Below, one piece after another: positions 16,978 through 25,743 of a stretch of 64,000 bases of DNA. The DNA is from Paenarthrobacter aurescens (GTDB lineage: Bacteria; Actinomycetota; Actinomycetes; Actinomycetales; Micrococcaceae): assembly GCF_041549525.1 (NCBI RefSeq), contig NZ_CP157456.1:1798001-1862000 (forward strand), in the 5' to 3' direction. The position numbers were made by a program, and so were the translations under genes. How positions within the stretch are numbered: the stretch's first letter is position 1; the number at the start of each line of letters is the position of its first letter. The notes beneath the pieces are model-generated. The model worked only from the letters and a program-made list of their open reading frames with translations. It was not told where the DNA came from and made no database searches.

Positions 16978-19665
16978 ATGGTGGATCAGCCCGGCGTCGG
17001 CATTTATCCGGAATATTGGGAGGCTGATGTCGTGCTGCGCGACGGCGGGACCGCCCACCTCCGTCCAATACGGCCCCAGGATGCGGACGCGTTGCAGGCA
17101 TTCCATGCCGGCCAGTCCCAGGCTTCGATCTACATGCGGTTCTTCTCCTTCAAGCCCAAGCTCTCCGGCAAGGAGGTTCGGCGCTTCACCGAAGTGGACC
17201 ACATCAACCGCGTGGCCTTTGTGATCACCATTGGCGGCGAAATCATGGGGATCGGCCGTTACGACCGTCTTGACGATCCCACCGAAGCAGAGGTGGCCTT
17301 CAACATCTCCGATGCCCACCAGGGCCGCGGGATCGGCTCCATCCTCCTGGAGCATCTGGCCGTTGCAGCCAGGGAAAACGGCATCCGCCGCTTTACGGCC
17401 GAGGTCCTCCCGGACAACCGGAAGATGCTGATGGTCTTTGCCGACGCCGGCTATGACCTCAAACGCCAGTTTGATGACGGTGTGGTGAGCGTGGAATTCA
17501 ACATCGATCCCACGGAGAAATCCCGGGCCGTCATGGAGTCACGTGAGCACCGCGCGGAGGCGCGCAGCGTGCGCGACCTCCTGTGGCCGTCGTCGGTGGC
17601 CGTCATCGGCGCCAGCCGCAAATGGGGGACCGTGGGTTACCAGCTGCTGGAGCACATCATTGAAGGTGGCTTCAAGGGACCGGTCTATGCCGTCAATCCC
17701 GAGGCGTTCGAACTGGCCGGAATGGTCTCCTTCGGGAAGTTGTCCGAGATCCCGGGGCCGGTTCAGTTGGCCATCATCGCTGTTCCGTATGAAGAAGTGC
17801 CCAAGGTGGTGGATGACTGCGCTGCTGTAGGCGTCAAGGGGATTGTGGTGGCCACGGCCGGATTCGCCGACGACGGCGAGCGGGGACTGGTCCGCCAGCA
17901 TGAACTGGTCCGGGGCGCCAGGGCCAACGGGATGCGCGTCATTGGCCCCGAGTCGCTGGGAATCCTCAATACACATCCGGAGGTGTCCCTTAACGCCTCC
18001 ATGGCTCCCACCATGCCGCCCAGGGGCAGCCTGGGTCTGTTCAGCCAGTCCGCCGCAGTGGGGGTGGCCGTTTATGCCGCCGCCAGCCGCCGACGCCTCG
18101 GCCTGTCTTCGTTCTTGTCTGCGGGAAACCGCGCGGATGTTTCCGGTAACGATGCCATGCAGTATTGGGAGGACGACGCCGATACTTCCGCCGTGGGCCT
18201 CTACCTGGAGTCCATTGGCAACCCACGCAAATTCTCCCGACTGGCACGCAGATTGTCCCGCAGCAAACCCGTCATTGTTGCCAAGTCGGATGTCACAGGC
18301 CTGAGCTTGCCGCCGGGCCACGAGGTCCGCACCACCCAGGCGCCGTCGGCAGCAGTGGATGCCATGATGCGCCAGGCTGGTGTGATCCGTGTTGAGACCA
18401 TCGAACAACTCATGGACATCGCCCAAATAGCGTCTTCACAGGCGCTGCCCAAAGGGCCCGGTGTTGCCGTTTACTCCAATTCGGTGGCACTGGCCAAAGT
18501 GGTGGCCGATTCTGCAGGCCCCTTCGGGCTGGATGTGAACAGGCTGGTAACGGACCTTGACCTGGACGCCGGAATGTCACTGGCACTCCCGGCACTGAAG
18601 GCAAGCCTCCGGGAAAGCCTCGCGGACGATTCCGTCCATGCCGTGGTTGCAGCCCTTCTCCCGGCGCGCGGGCTGACCGTGGAATCACTGGCAGGTGTCC
18701 TGGCCGAGTGCGCGGCCGAGGCCGGCAAGCCCGTTGTGGCGGCGTTCACCGGAATACTGGATCCCTCCGTGCACGTTGAGGGCATGGTGGGAGCAGAGGG
18801 AAAACCCGTCCTGCCTTGTTACTCCAATGCCGGGGCTGCCGTGGCGGCTCTTGGCGCGATTGTCCGTTACGCGCAATGGCGGGACCGGGACCAAGGGCTC
18901 TTTGTGGAGCCCGAGGGTTGCGACGTGGACGGCACCAGGGACCGGCTAAGTGCCATGCTGGCCGGGGTAACGGGCGAAAAGATCAGAAAGCTCGACGCCG
19001 GTGCTGCCGCGGCACTGTTGTCCGGCTACGGAATCGATGCTGTGCCCACGCTGGGATTCGGCACTGCAGATGAGGCCGTGCAGGCAGCGGAGACCGTTGG
19101 CTGGCCCGTGGTCCTCAAAACCACCGATCCTGCACTGCGGCACCGGCTGGACCTTGGGGGAGTGCGCCTGGATATTCAGGACGCCGAGTCCTTGCGGCAG
19201 AATGTTGCCCAAATGCGCCGCGCCCTGGAGCCGTACGGATCTCCATCACTGGAAGTACAGGCGATGGCGCCGGTGGGCCAGGCTTGCACCTTCCGTGCCA
19301 TGGAGGACCCGCTGCTGGGGCCGGTAGTGTCTTTTGGGCTGGCCGGCGATGCTGTGAACCTGCTGGATGACTGGGCGCATAGGGTGCCGCCGCTATCGGC
19401 TGCAGATCTCCACGACGTGATCCGTTCGCCCCGGGCGTCCCGGAAACTCTTCGGCTACCAAGGCCTGCCCGCTGTTGATGTCCAGGCCCTTGAGGACATT
19501 GCGGCCCGGCTTGCCAAGCTCAAAGACGATCACCCCGGGATCGCGCTGGTGGAGTTCAACCCCGTCCTGGCGGGTCCCTCGGGAGCCACCATCCTTGGGG
19601 CGGATGTGTGGATCGGCAATGCAGCGCAACGCACGGACAGCGCCCGGCGCGCGATGCGGGGTTAG
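16978..19665 (+). CDS. GNAT / ADP-forming acyl-CoA ligase fusion (Pat-type protein acetyltransferase candidate), 895 aa
   Basis: N-terminal GNAT domain (about residues 15-175, acetyl-CoA loop AHQGRGIGSILLEHL near 112) is fused to the domains of NDP-forming acetyl-CoA synthetase: a CoA-binding Rossmann domain (SVAVIGASRKWGTVGYQLLE, about 200-330), a succinyl-CoA-ligase-like flavodoxin domain (about 335-640) and a C-terminal ATP-grasp domain (about 655-890, ending VALVEFNPVLAG-like). Enterobacterial Pat has the GNAT at the C-terminus; the N-terminal order here is common in actinobacteria. Such enzymes acetylate lysines on acetyl-CoA synthetase and other targets. A His aligns roughly with the phospho-His of active ligases (PPGHEVRTT), in a non-canonical context, so ligase activity is uncertain. 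Confidence 0.85.
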   Translation: MVDQPGVGIYPEYWEADVVLRDGGTAHLRPIRPQDADALQAFHAGQSQASIYMRFFSFKPKLSGKEVRRFTEVDHINRVAFVITIGGEIMGIGRYDRLDDPTEAEVAFNISDAHQGRGIGSILLEHLAVAARENGIRRFTAEVLPDNRKMLMVFADAGYDLKRQFDDGVVSVEFNIDPTEKSRAVMESREHRAEARSVRDLLWPSSVAVIGASRKWGTVGYQLLEHIIEGGFKGPVYAVNPEAFELAGMVSFGKLSEIPGPVQLAIIAVPYEEVPKVVDDCAAVGVKGIVVATAGFADDGERGLVRQHELVRGARANGMRVIGPESLGILNTHPEVSLNASMAPTMPPRGSLGLFSQSAAVGVAVYAAASRRRLGLSSFLSAGNRADVSGNDAMQYWEDDADTSAVGLYLESIGNPRKFSRLARRLSRSKPVIVAKSDVTGLSLPPGHEVRTTQAPSAAVDAMMRQAGVIRVETIEQLMDIAQIASSQALPKGPGVAVYSNSVALAKVVADSAGPFGLDVNRLVTDLDLDAGMSLALPALKASLRESLADDSVHAVVAALLPARGLTVESLAGVLAECAAEAGKPVVAAFTGILDPSVHVEGMVGAEGKPVLPCYSNAGAAVAALGAIVRYAQWRDRDQGLFVEPEGCDVDGTRDRLSAMLAGVTGEKIRKLDAGAAAALLSGYGIDAVPTLGFGTADEAVQAAETVGWPVVLKTTDPALRHRLDLGGVRLDIQDAESLRQNVAQMRRALEPYGSPSLEVQAMAPVGQACTFRAMEDPLLGPVVSFGLAGDAVNLLDDWAHRVPPLSAADLHDVIRSPRASRKLFGYQGLPAVDVQALEDIAARLAKLKDDHPGIALVEFNPVLAGPSGATILGADVWIGNAAQRTDSARRAMRG

Positions 19666-19722
19666 CCACAGCAGCGTGCCGCACGGTTAGGTAGTCACCA
19701 AGTGATCTGTGAAAATGGGGGA

Positions 19723-20448
19723 ATGAGCACCCAGTCTCCGACGCCTCAATCCCGCCCGTCCAATGCCGGGCCCCACACCGCCCATCATCACAGCTCGCAG
19801 GGACAGAGCCTGGACCAGGCGCTGCAGCAGGCAGCTTTCTATCCGCGGTTGGTGGCCGACGTCGTTGACGACGCCCTGGACGGCAGGGAGTGCCTGTCCC
19901 ATTTGGTCCATTTGGAGACCCATTTTGATCGCGCTGAGGTCCGCAGGCATATCACGGTGCTGGTGCTCACCGAAGACATGCTGGTGATCACCCATGTGGA
20001 TGACCAGCAGTTGGATGAGGCGGGGGAACAGATTGTTGCCCAAGTCTCCACGGAGTCCGTACCGGTGGCCCAGATCCGTTCAGTAGTCCTGAGCTACATG
20101 TACGCCCAGCCGCAGAACTACAAGCCCTCCGATCCTGTCCGTGAGATGACGGTGTCCATTGCCTGGTCCGGCGGTCAGCGCCTGGACATGGGGCCGGCCA
20201 GCTGCGGAGATCCCCAGTGCGAAGCCGATCACGGCTACAGCGGAACCATCGCACAGGAAGACATCGTGCTGCGGATCAGCGCCGAGGCAGACGGGCTGCA
20301 AGCGGTTCAGGATGCCAAGATCTTTGCCCGGGCCCTGCGCGCGGTCAATACGGGAAACCCCTCACCTGCCCTGCACGCCAGTATTCCGGCGCCGAGGCCG
20401 CGTTCAGGTGTCTTCAGCAACCGCCTCAGCCGCGGACACCAGCGTTGA
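19723..20448 (+). CDS. DUF5998 family protein
   Basis: About 241 residues. The actinobacterial DUF5998 pattern is visible: LDQALQQAAFYPRLVADVVDDALDG, then the LETHFDRAEVRRHITVLVLT segment and VSYMYAQPQNYKPSD-type core. A CGDPQCEADHGYSG stretch holds two Cys and a His. No membrane segment, no signal peptide. Function unknown. I choose ATG at 19723 because GGGGGA lies right upstream; an ATG seven codons earlier lacks one. It overlaps by 4 bases the phosphodiesterase gene that follows, so the two are likely translated together. Confidence 0.85.
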   Translation: MSTQSPTPQSRPSNAGPHTAHHHSSQGQSLDQALQQAAFYPRLVADVVDDALDGRECLSHLVHLETHFDRAEVRRHITVLVLTEDMLVITHVDDQQLDEAGEQIVAQVSTESVPVAQIRSVVLSYMYAQPQNYKPSDPVREMTVSIAWSGGQRLDMGPASCGDPQCEADHGYSGTIAQEDIVLRISAEADGLQAVQDAKIFARALRAVNTGNPSPALHASIPAPRPRSGVFSNRLSRGHQR

Positions 20449-21671
20449 GGGATGCCGCACAGAACCCGGTAAACGTCTCCCTGGGAAGCAATCCCGCCGA
20501 CCTCCCATCGCCTCCGCTTTTTGGAAGCAAGTCCATAGCGGAAGTCCTTACCAGCTCTGCCGCATCCCTGGGCATGCCCGGCTTCGCCAACCCCCTCCAG
20601 TTGCCATCCACGCAACGCGTCTGCGTGGTCCTTGCCGATGGACTCGGACGCAGCCTCCTGAAGCAGAAATCCTCCCACACGCCGTTCCTCCGATCGGTCA
20701 TGGCCGGGGGACAACGCAAGGTTCCCACCTGGATCGATTCCGCCTTCCCCAGCACCACGGCAGCATCCTTGGCGAGCCTCGGCACCGGTCTGCCGGCCGG
20801 GCAGCATGGAATGGTGGGTTACGACGTCCTCGATCCTGCCCAGGACAAAGTAGTGAACCTCCTGGGTAACTGGGACCCGCACGTAGACCCTGCACAGTGG
20901 CAACCTCACCCCACAGTCTTTGAGCGTCTGGCCGGAGAGTTGGATGTGGTGACTGTCAGCCTGCCCCAGTTCGGGAACTCCCCGATGACACAGGCAGCAC
21001 TGCGGGGAAGCCGCTTTGTGGGCGGGACCACTTTGCATGCCCGAACCGCCGCAGCCGCTGAGGCCATGTCCGGCGGCGGACGCTCCCTCATGTACTTTTA
21101 CGCCAACGAGCTGGACAAAGCCGGCCACCGCTACGGCTGCCAGTCGGACCGTTGGGAGCACCAGCTCGAAGAACTCGACTCAACTGTCAAGAGGCTCTCC
21201 GCCACACTGCCCGCCGGGACCACCATCCTGGTGACCGGTGACCACGGCATGTTGGACGTCCCCGAATCCCAGAGGATCGACTACTCCGCTGATGAGTCCC
21301 TTTTGGCCGGAGTCCGGCACACCGCAGGGGAGCCCCGCATGGTCCATCTCTATCTTGAACCCGATGCCACCCCGGCACACCTGGAATCCCTGATGGCAGC
21401 CTGGCGTACACGCTTTGGTGAACGGATCTGGGCCTTCACCCGGGAGCAGGCCTTTGGTGCAGGATTGTTTGGTGCAGTACGGCCTGAGGTGGCTCCCCGT
21501 ATTGGGGACCTCATGATCGCCGCCCGGGACACCCTGGCGCTTTATGACACCCGAAGGGTTCGCCCGGCATCACTGGAAGTAGTGGGCCAGCACGGATCAC
21601 TGACCAAAGTGGAACGGGAAGTACCGCTGCTGTGTTTCTCCGCGGCAGGCAAAAAGGGCAAACGTGGCTGA
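20445..21671 (+). CDS. Alkaline-phosphatase-superfamily phosphodiesterase / nucleotide pyrophosphatase
   Basis: About 408 residues. Metal and nucleophile motifs of the type I phosphodiesterase/NPP fold appear in order: VLADGLGRSLL (first Asp), SAFPSTTAASLASLGTG (Thr nucleophile), ELDKAGHRYG (Asp/His) and TILVTGDHGMLDVP (Asp-His). The substrate is unknown; bacterial relatives hydrolyse nucleotide or phospholipid phosphodiesters. No signal peptide is seen, so likely cytoplasmic. The likeliest start is TTG at 20445, overlapping the DUF5998 stop; no other start precedes the conserved core until an ATG at 20574. It overlaps the thymidine kinase start by 8 bases. Confidence 0.85.
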   Translation: MRDAAQNPVNVSLGSNPADLPSPPLFGSKSIAEVLTSSAASLGMPGFANPLQLPSTQRVCVVLADGLGRSLLKQKSSHTPFLRSVMAGGQRKVPTWIDSAFPSTTAASLASLGTGLPAGQHGMVGYDVLDPAQDKVVNLLGNWDPHVDPAQWQPHPTVFERLAGELDVVTVSLPQFGNSPMTQAALRGSRFVGGTTLHARTAAAAEAMSGGGRSLMYFYANELDKAGHRYGCQSDRWEHQLEELDSTVKRLSATLPAGTTILVTGDHGMLDVPESQRIDYSADESLLAGVRHTAGEPRMVHLYLEPDATPAHLESLMAAWRTRFGERIWAFTREQAFGAGLFGAVRPEVAPRIGDLMIAARDTLALYDTRRVRPASLEVVGQHGSLTKVEREVPLLCFSAAGKKGKRG

Positions 21672-22419
21672 GCTGGTTTTCTTTTCAGGCACCATGGACT
21701 GCGGCAAATCCACCCTGGCCCTCCAAATGGACCACAACCACCGTGCACGCGGACGCGGAGGCGTCCGGTTCAGCTGTAACGACCGCGCCGGCGACTCAAC
21801 CATTTCCAGCAGGCTGGGCCTGCAAACCGATGCCGTGGAAGTTCTGGACAGAACCGATTTCTGGGAAGAGGTGGTGGCGCGGCGGACCAACGGACTCCGC
21901 GTGGACTACCTCATCTGTGACGAAGCCCAGTTCTACTCGCCCCTCCAGGTAGAGCAACTGGCACGGGTTGTGGACGAGATGGAAGTGGATGTCTTCGCGT
22001 TCGGCATCACTGCCGACTTCCGCACCCGCTTGTTCCCCGGCTCGCAACGCCTCATTGAACTCGCGGATAAAGTGCAGGTGCTGCAGGTGGAAGCCCTGTG
22101 CTGGTGCGGCCGCCGCGCAACCCAAAATGCCCGCACCGTTGACGGCATCATGGTGGTGGAGGGTGACCAGGTGATGGTGGGTGATGTGGCGCCGCAAAAC
22201 AGCGGGGATGAGGCCGGGCCTGCCGAGGCCGTGCAGGACACCCTGCCCATGGAGACCGCACCCGCGCAGGTAGTAGGCTACGAGACTTTGTGTCGCCGGC
22301 ACTACATGAGGCGGGTCACTGCCCATGGCGCCCATCTCATGGCGGGCACGGACCAGACACTTCCGTTCGACATTGATGCCTGCCTCTGGCCCGGAGCCGG
22401 GGCTCTGCGGCGCAGCTAG
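21664..22419 (+). CDS. tdk: Thymidine kinase (type II), 251 aa
   Basis: Phosphorylates thymidine to dTMP in the salvage pathway. Walker A SGTMDCGKSTLALQM, Walker B DYLICDEAQFYSPLQVEQL with the DEAQF motif, and FGITADFRTRLFPGSQRL match type II TK. The zinc lasso is CWCGRRA plus a later CRRHY; the stretch between them is longer than in compact TKs because of an acidic insert near residues 175-205. Start GTG inside the end of the phosphodiesterase frame. Many actinobacteria lack TK, so its coupling to the phosphodiesterase may point to nucleoside recycling (inference). Confidence 0.93.
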   Translation: MAELVFFSGTMDCGKSTLALQMDHNHRARGRGGVRFSCNDRAGDSTISSRLGLQTDAVEVLDRTDFWEEVVARRTNGLRVDYLICDEAQFYSPLQVEQLARVVDEMEVDVFAFGITADFRTRLFPGSQRLIELADKVQVLQVEALCWCGRRATQNARTVDGIMVVEGDQVMVGDVAPQNSGDEAGPAEAVQDTLPMETAPAQVVGYETLCRRHYMRRVTAHGAHLMAGTDQTLPFDIDACLWPGAGALRRS

Positions 22420-22430
22420 CCGATCCCGGT

Positions 22431-22452
22431 GGCGCTAGCCGATGCCAGCGCC
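22431..22452. terminator. Short hairpin between convergent tdk and sepH
   Basis: GGCGCT at 22431-22436 pairs with AGCGCC at 22447-22452. It fills the 34-base gap between two convergent stop codons. A weak stem without a T run. Confidence 0.35.
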
Positions 22453-22453
22453 G

Positions 22454-23797
22454 CTAGTCTCCCCGTGCTCCAAAGACGATCTCGTCCCAGCTTGGAATGC
22501 TGGAGCGCTTGGGGCGTGAGGGCTGGCGTTCCGCCGGGGCATCAAGGTCCTTGCGCGCCTCAGGGTCTTTCTGATCCTCCGACGACGTCTCATCCTGCTG
22601 GCCGTCATCGGGAGATTGCTTAGCTGTGGAGTCGTCTTCCGTCCGCGGGTGAGAGGTTCCGCCGCCACCCAGAAGTTCGTCCAACCCGGCAGGTTTGCGA
22701 CCCGCCAGCGAAGTGACAGGCCGCAGCGGGCCGGCTACCACTGTTATTTCGCGGGTGTCCGTGCTGACGCCGTCGTGCAGCTTCAGGGAGTCCTCTTCGG
22801 TGTCTTCGTGGGATTCAAAGTGTCGCGGAGCCAGGCTTAACCGCGACAACATTGAAGGGCGTCCGTCCTTGCGCGCAGGCTCTTCAGCGCCGGTGGCTGC
22901 CGGCTCGGCAACTGCCACGCCTGCATCTTCACTTGGCTCATCCAGGTCTTCGCCGGGCCTGGGGTGAGCTGCGGGAACGTTGCTCAGCAGTACAGCCAGG
23001 GCGTCGTCGCCGTCTTCGTCCACACCCAGTCGCTGGCCGCGCCGGGAACGAAGCATTTCCAAAAGGCTGTCCGCTTCCTTCGCGGACGCACGCGCCGCGG
23101 TTTCGGCGTCGGTCTCGAAGTCGAAGGGCCTGTCCGAGACCGCAGTCAGACGGCGGGCCGGGACCGGGCCGTCCATGGGCTCAAGCTCGCTGAGTTGCTG
23201 CGCCCAACGGTTGGCGTTCTGCAGTGACTTGCGCTGGGGACTGAAGGTCCACATGGCTGGTGGTTCTTCGCCGATGCTGCCGTGGGCGCCGGGGACAGTT
23301 TCAAAGCGTGCCACCACCGTCCATGTGCCGTCCGGACGGCGCCATGAATCCCAATCCACCGTGGAGGAATCAATGCCGTGAGCCGAGAGCCGGTAATCAA
23401 CCATCTCGCCGAGGGTGGCAGGGTTGTCTCCAAAAGCGGAGCGGTAGATCTCGTGTCCGGGCGCAGGGGAGGCAACTTCGATGGCGCGGGCCTGACGGAC
23501 AACGTATTCACGCTCTGCAAGCACGGGGCCCTCATAGCGTTGAACGTTTGCCAGGGGCAGGCCGGACAGCTCGGCAACTTCGCTGGCTGTGGCTCCGCCT
23601 CGGATCCGTGCCTGGATGTCCCGGGGCGACATGGCAATGGCTGTGTTGGCGGCGCGGGCGGCCACCTGGGCAGGGGTGCGGCTCGCCGCGGACCTCAAGG
23701 CCTCGTCGATCGGAAGCTGGAACATCGCACCACCGGGGCCGCTCAAGAGCAGATGCCCGCCGTCGTCGTGGACGCCTACCAGTCGTAGATCCTGCAT
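22454..23797 (-). CDS. sepH: Septation protein SepH (DUF3071)
   Basis: About 447 residues. The N-terminal DUF3071 domain is clear: MQDLRLVGVHDDGGHLLL, an IDEALRSA segment, and a helix-turn-helix-like SPRDIQARIRGGATASEVAE that precedes VQRYEGPVLAEREYV. In Streptomyces and mycobacteria SepH binds FtsZ through the C-terminal part and stimulates its assembly. The C-terminal half is acidic, low-complexity and ends in a basic patch (RPKRSSIPSWDEIVFG), consistent with the family. ATG at 23797 has GGAGGG upstream; an ATG five codons earlier would place the ribosome site inside the gene. Confidence 0.92.
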   Translation of the reverse strand: MQDLRLVGVHDDGGHLLLSGPGGAMFQLPIDEALRSAASRTPAQVAARAANTAIAMSPRDIQARIRGGATASEVAELSGLPLANVQRYEGPVLAEREYVVRQARAIEVASPAPGHEIYRSAFGDNPATLGEMVDYRLSAHGIDSSTVDWDSWRRPDGTWTVVARFETVPGAHGSIGEEPPAMWTFSPQRKSLQNANRWAQQLSELEPMDGPVPARRLTAVSDRPFDFETDAETAARASAKEADSLLEMLRSRRGQRLGVDEDGDDALAVLLSNVPAAHPRPGEDLDEPSEDAGVAVAEPAATGAEEPARKDGRPSMLSRLSLAPRHFESHEDTEEDSLKLHDGVSTDTREITVVAGPLRPVTSLAGRKPAGLDELLGGGGTSHPRTEDDSTAKQSPDDGQQDETSSEDQKDPEARKDLDAPAERQPSRPKRSSIPSWDEIVFGARGD

Positions 23798-24028
23798 AAC
23801 ACCCTCCACCACATGGCATAACTGACATTCGAAACTCTGCCACCCGCGGGGTTCTTTTCCTACTAGCCCCTAGGGCGTGCCGTGATATTCCGCTCAAAAG
23901 CGGTGGATTCCGGAGCATTTGGAGCCAACATTTGCTCAGAACAGGCCCTATGGACATTCGGGGCAGGGGAGAGGACAATCTGGCCGTGATCGGGCACAAA
24001 TCCGGAGTGTCCGGCGTTTGGACCCTTA

Positions 24029-24060
24029 AACCGGAGGCAGGGAGTGTCCTGTCTCCGGTT
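24029..24060. other. 13-bp stem-loop in the DUF4193 leader
   Basis: Bases 24029-24041 pair with 24048-24060 around a 6-base loop (core ACCGGAGGCAGG / CCTGTCTCCGGT, one G-U pair in RNA). It lies 35 bases ahead of the DUF4193 start codon, inside the 298-base gap between sepH and DUF4193. It could be a leader structure or an upstream terminator; no downstream T run. Confidence 0.45.
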
Positions 24061-24095
24061 ACCGCCCGCAACCTGCACGGAGGAGGAGAAGGACC

Positions 24096-24395
24096 ATGGC
24101 CACGGATTACGATGCGCCTCGGAAAACTGAGGAAGATGTCAGCGAGGACTCCATTGAAGAGCTCAAAACGCGCCAGCCGGGCAAGCAGTCCTCAGCGGTG
24201 GATGTCGATGAGACCGACCTCGCCGATGGCTTTGAGTTGCCGGGTGCGGACCTCTCCGGTGAAGAACTCCTCATCCAGGTCATGCCACCGCAGCCGGATG
24301 AATTCACGTGCTTCAACTGTTTCCTGGTCAAGCACAAGTCCCAGATTGCCGCGGAAAGGGACGGACACCAGTACTGCTCGGAGTGCGAGAGCTAG
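24096..24395 (+). CDS. DUF4193 family protein, 99 aa
   Basis: Small acidic actinobacterial protein. It opens MATDYDAPRKTEEDVSEDSI and ends with a zinc-ribbon-like pair, FTCFNCFLVKH and YCSECES, matching DUF4193. Ribosome site GGAGGAGGAGAAGG is strong, suggesting high expression. Function unknown. Its position between sepH and DUF3093/dut matches the mycobacterial order (Rv2698-Rv2699c area, from memory). Confidence 0.92.
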   Translation: MATDYDAPRKTEEDVSEDSIEELKTRQPGKQSSAVDVDETDLADGFELPGADLSGEELLIQVMPPQPDEFTCFNCFLVKHKSQIAAERDGHQYCSECES

Positions 24396-24440
24396 GCGCG
24401 CCACTCTGCCACCATCCCGCTGAAACAGTTGGGTTCGGCG

Positions 24441-24938
24441 CTAGCCCTTGGGAACGGTCAGAGCTGCTACGAGCTCCTCCGGACGCCGCGTGGACGCCAG
24501 CCAGTAAGGGGTCCGGTCAGCGGGGTCGGTAATTTCGATCTTGACTACCGGATCAATCCACCCGCGGAAGCACATGTACGCCAGGCCATTGAGGCGCGGG
24601 CCCCGTTCAGCGGTGGCCTCCGACTTTTCGAACGCCTCCACAGCGCCTACGAATTTGCGGTCGATGCTCGCCCGGCCAACTCTTACGGTCTCAGGGGTGA
24701 CGGTGATGGTAGGCGTGGAGAGCACCAGCATGATGGTCATAATCGCCAGCAGGATCAAGGCGGCGATGATCCCTGTGGCTGCACTGATGGGACCGAACAT
24801 CAGCACACCAGCTCCGGACAAGCCAACAACCACAATCCAGATCCACACCGACGGCCACAGCTTCTCGGTATACAGGACCTCGGAGGCCGAAGGAGTGTTC
24901 CGGGCAGGAACAGGGGAGGATTGGTCAGACGTAGGCAT
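24441..24938 (-). CDS. DUF3093 family membrane protein, 165 aa
   Basis: Two adjacent hydrophobic segments (about residues 29-48 and 55-75, WPSVWIWIVVVGLSGAG and GIIAALILLAIMTIMLVL) are followed by a soluble domain with GLAYMCFRGWIDPVVKIEI and TPYWLASTRRPEELVAAL, the signature of DUF3093. Probably a PH-like soluble domain on the cytoplasmic face. Function unknown. It is divergent from dut, as in other actinobacteria. Confidence 0.9.
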   Translation of the reverse strand: MPTSDQSSPVPARNTPSASEVLYTEKLWPSVWIWIVVVGLSGAGVLMFGPISAATGIIAALILLAIMTIMLVLSTPTITVTPETVRVGRASIDRKFVGAVEAFEKSEATAERGPRLNGLAYMCFRGWIDPVVKIEITDPADRTPYWLASTRRPEELVAALTVPKG

Positions 24939-25070
24939 GAGTCCAGCTTATCGTCGCGCTGGTCCTGCTTTATCCCGCCGGCTTAGTCCCGCCGGCTTAG
25001 TCCCGCCGGAAGCTTCACCGTCCGCCGGATGGATCCCGTCTGCCGCGGTCCCGTGAAGGAGTGGTCCCGG

Positions 25071-25076
25071 TAGAAT
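25071..25076 (+). promoter_or_regulatory. -10 box TAGAAT of dut, probably leaderless
   Basis: TAGAAT ends 8 bases before the GTG at 25085, so the transcript should start at about the GTG. No ribosome site is present between them. The same hexamer appears as the minus-strand -10 of blaI. Confidence 0.55.
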
Positions 25077-25084
25077 GGACCACT

Positions 25085-25624
25085 GTGAGCAACGAGACCG
25101 CAGTATTCAGTACAGACACCGCTTCCGCAAGTGCGGACAGCAGCGAAACCACCTCAGCGTACGGCGCCCCCACAGTGGCGGTGCAATTGAAAATGCTCGA
25201 CGCCGGCTTGGAAGCCCCGTCGTATGCGCACCCTGGCGATGCCGGGGCTGATCTCCGCGCGCGGGAGGATGTGCATCTTGCCCCTGGTGAACGCAAGCTT
25301 GTTCCCACGGGTGTCTCCATTGCGCTGCCGAACGGGTTCGTGGCTCTGATCCACCCCCGTTCCGGGCTTGCTGCCAAGCATGGGCTGACGGTGGTCAACG
25401 CACCCGGGACTGTGGACGCCGGCTACCGCGGCGAAATTGCCGTCACGCTCTTGAACACCGACCAAAACCACCCCATTGTTCTCAAACGCGGCGATAGAAT
25501 TGCACAGATGGTGATTCAGCGCGTCGAATACGCGCAGTTCGTAAATGTTGACCAACTGTCCGATTCCGTTCGGGGAACCGGCGGCTTCGGGTCCACCGGC
25601 GGCTTCAACGCACCGCAGGCCTGA
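25085..25624 (+). CDS. dut: dUTP diphosphatase (dUTPase)
   Basis: Hydrolyses dUTP to dUMP and pyrophosphate, keeping uracil out of DNA and supplying dUMP for thymidylate synthesis. The five trimeric-dUTPase motifs are present: HPGDAGADLRA, PTGVSIALPNG, PRSGLAAKHGL, NAPGTVDAGYRGEI and the C-terminal RGTGGFGSTGG. About 179 residues with an extra 30-residue Ser/Thr-rich N-terminus. Start GTG at 25085 chosen because a TAGAAT box sits 8 bases upstream. A start further upstream at 25061 would include the promoter. Confidence 0.95.
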   Translation: MSNETAVFSTDTASASADSSETTSAYGAPTVAVQLKMLDAGLEAPSYAHPGDAGADLRAREDVHLAPGERKLVPTGVSIALPNGFVALIHPRSGLAAKHGLTVVNAPGTVDAGYRGEIAVTLLNTDQNHPIVLKRGDRIAQMVIQRVEYAQFVNVDQLSDSVRGTGGFGSTGGFNAPQA

Positions 25625-25743
25625 GAAGACTACTACTGGCTTTGCGTACCGCATGCCGGGGCTTGACGCACCGGAGCGGTTTAGCGAGGTTTTACGTGGT
25701 TGCGGTTTACTTGGGGATAGACCACTACTAAGGAGAAAACCCA

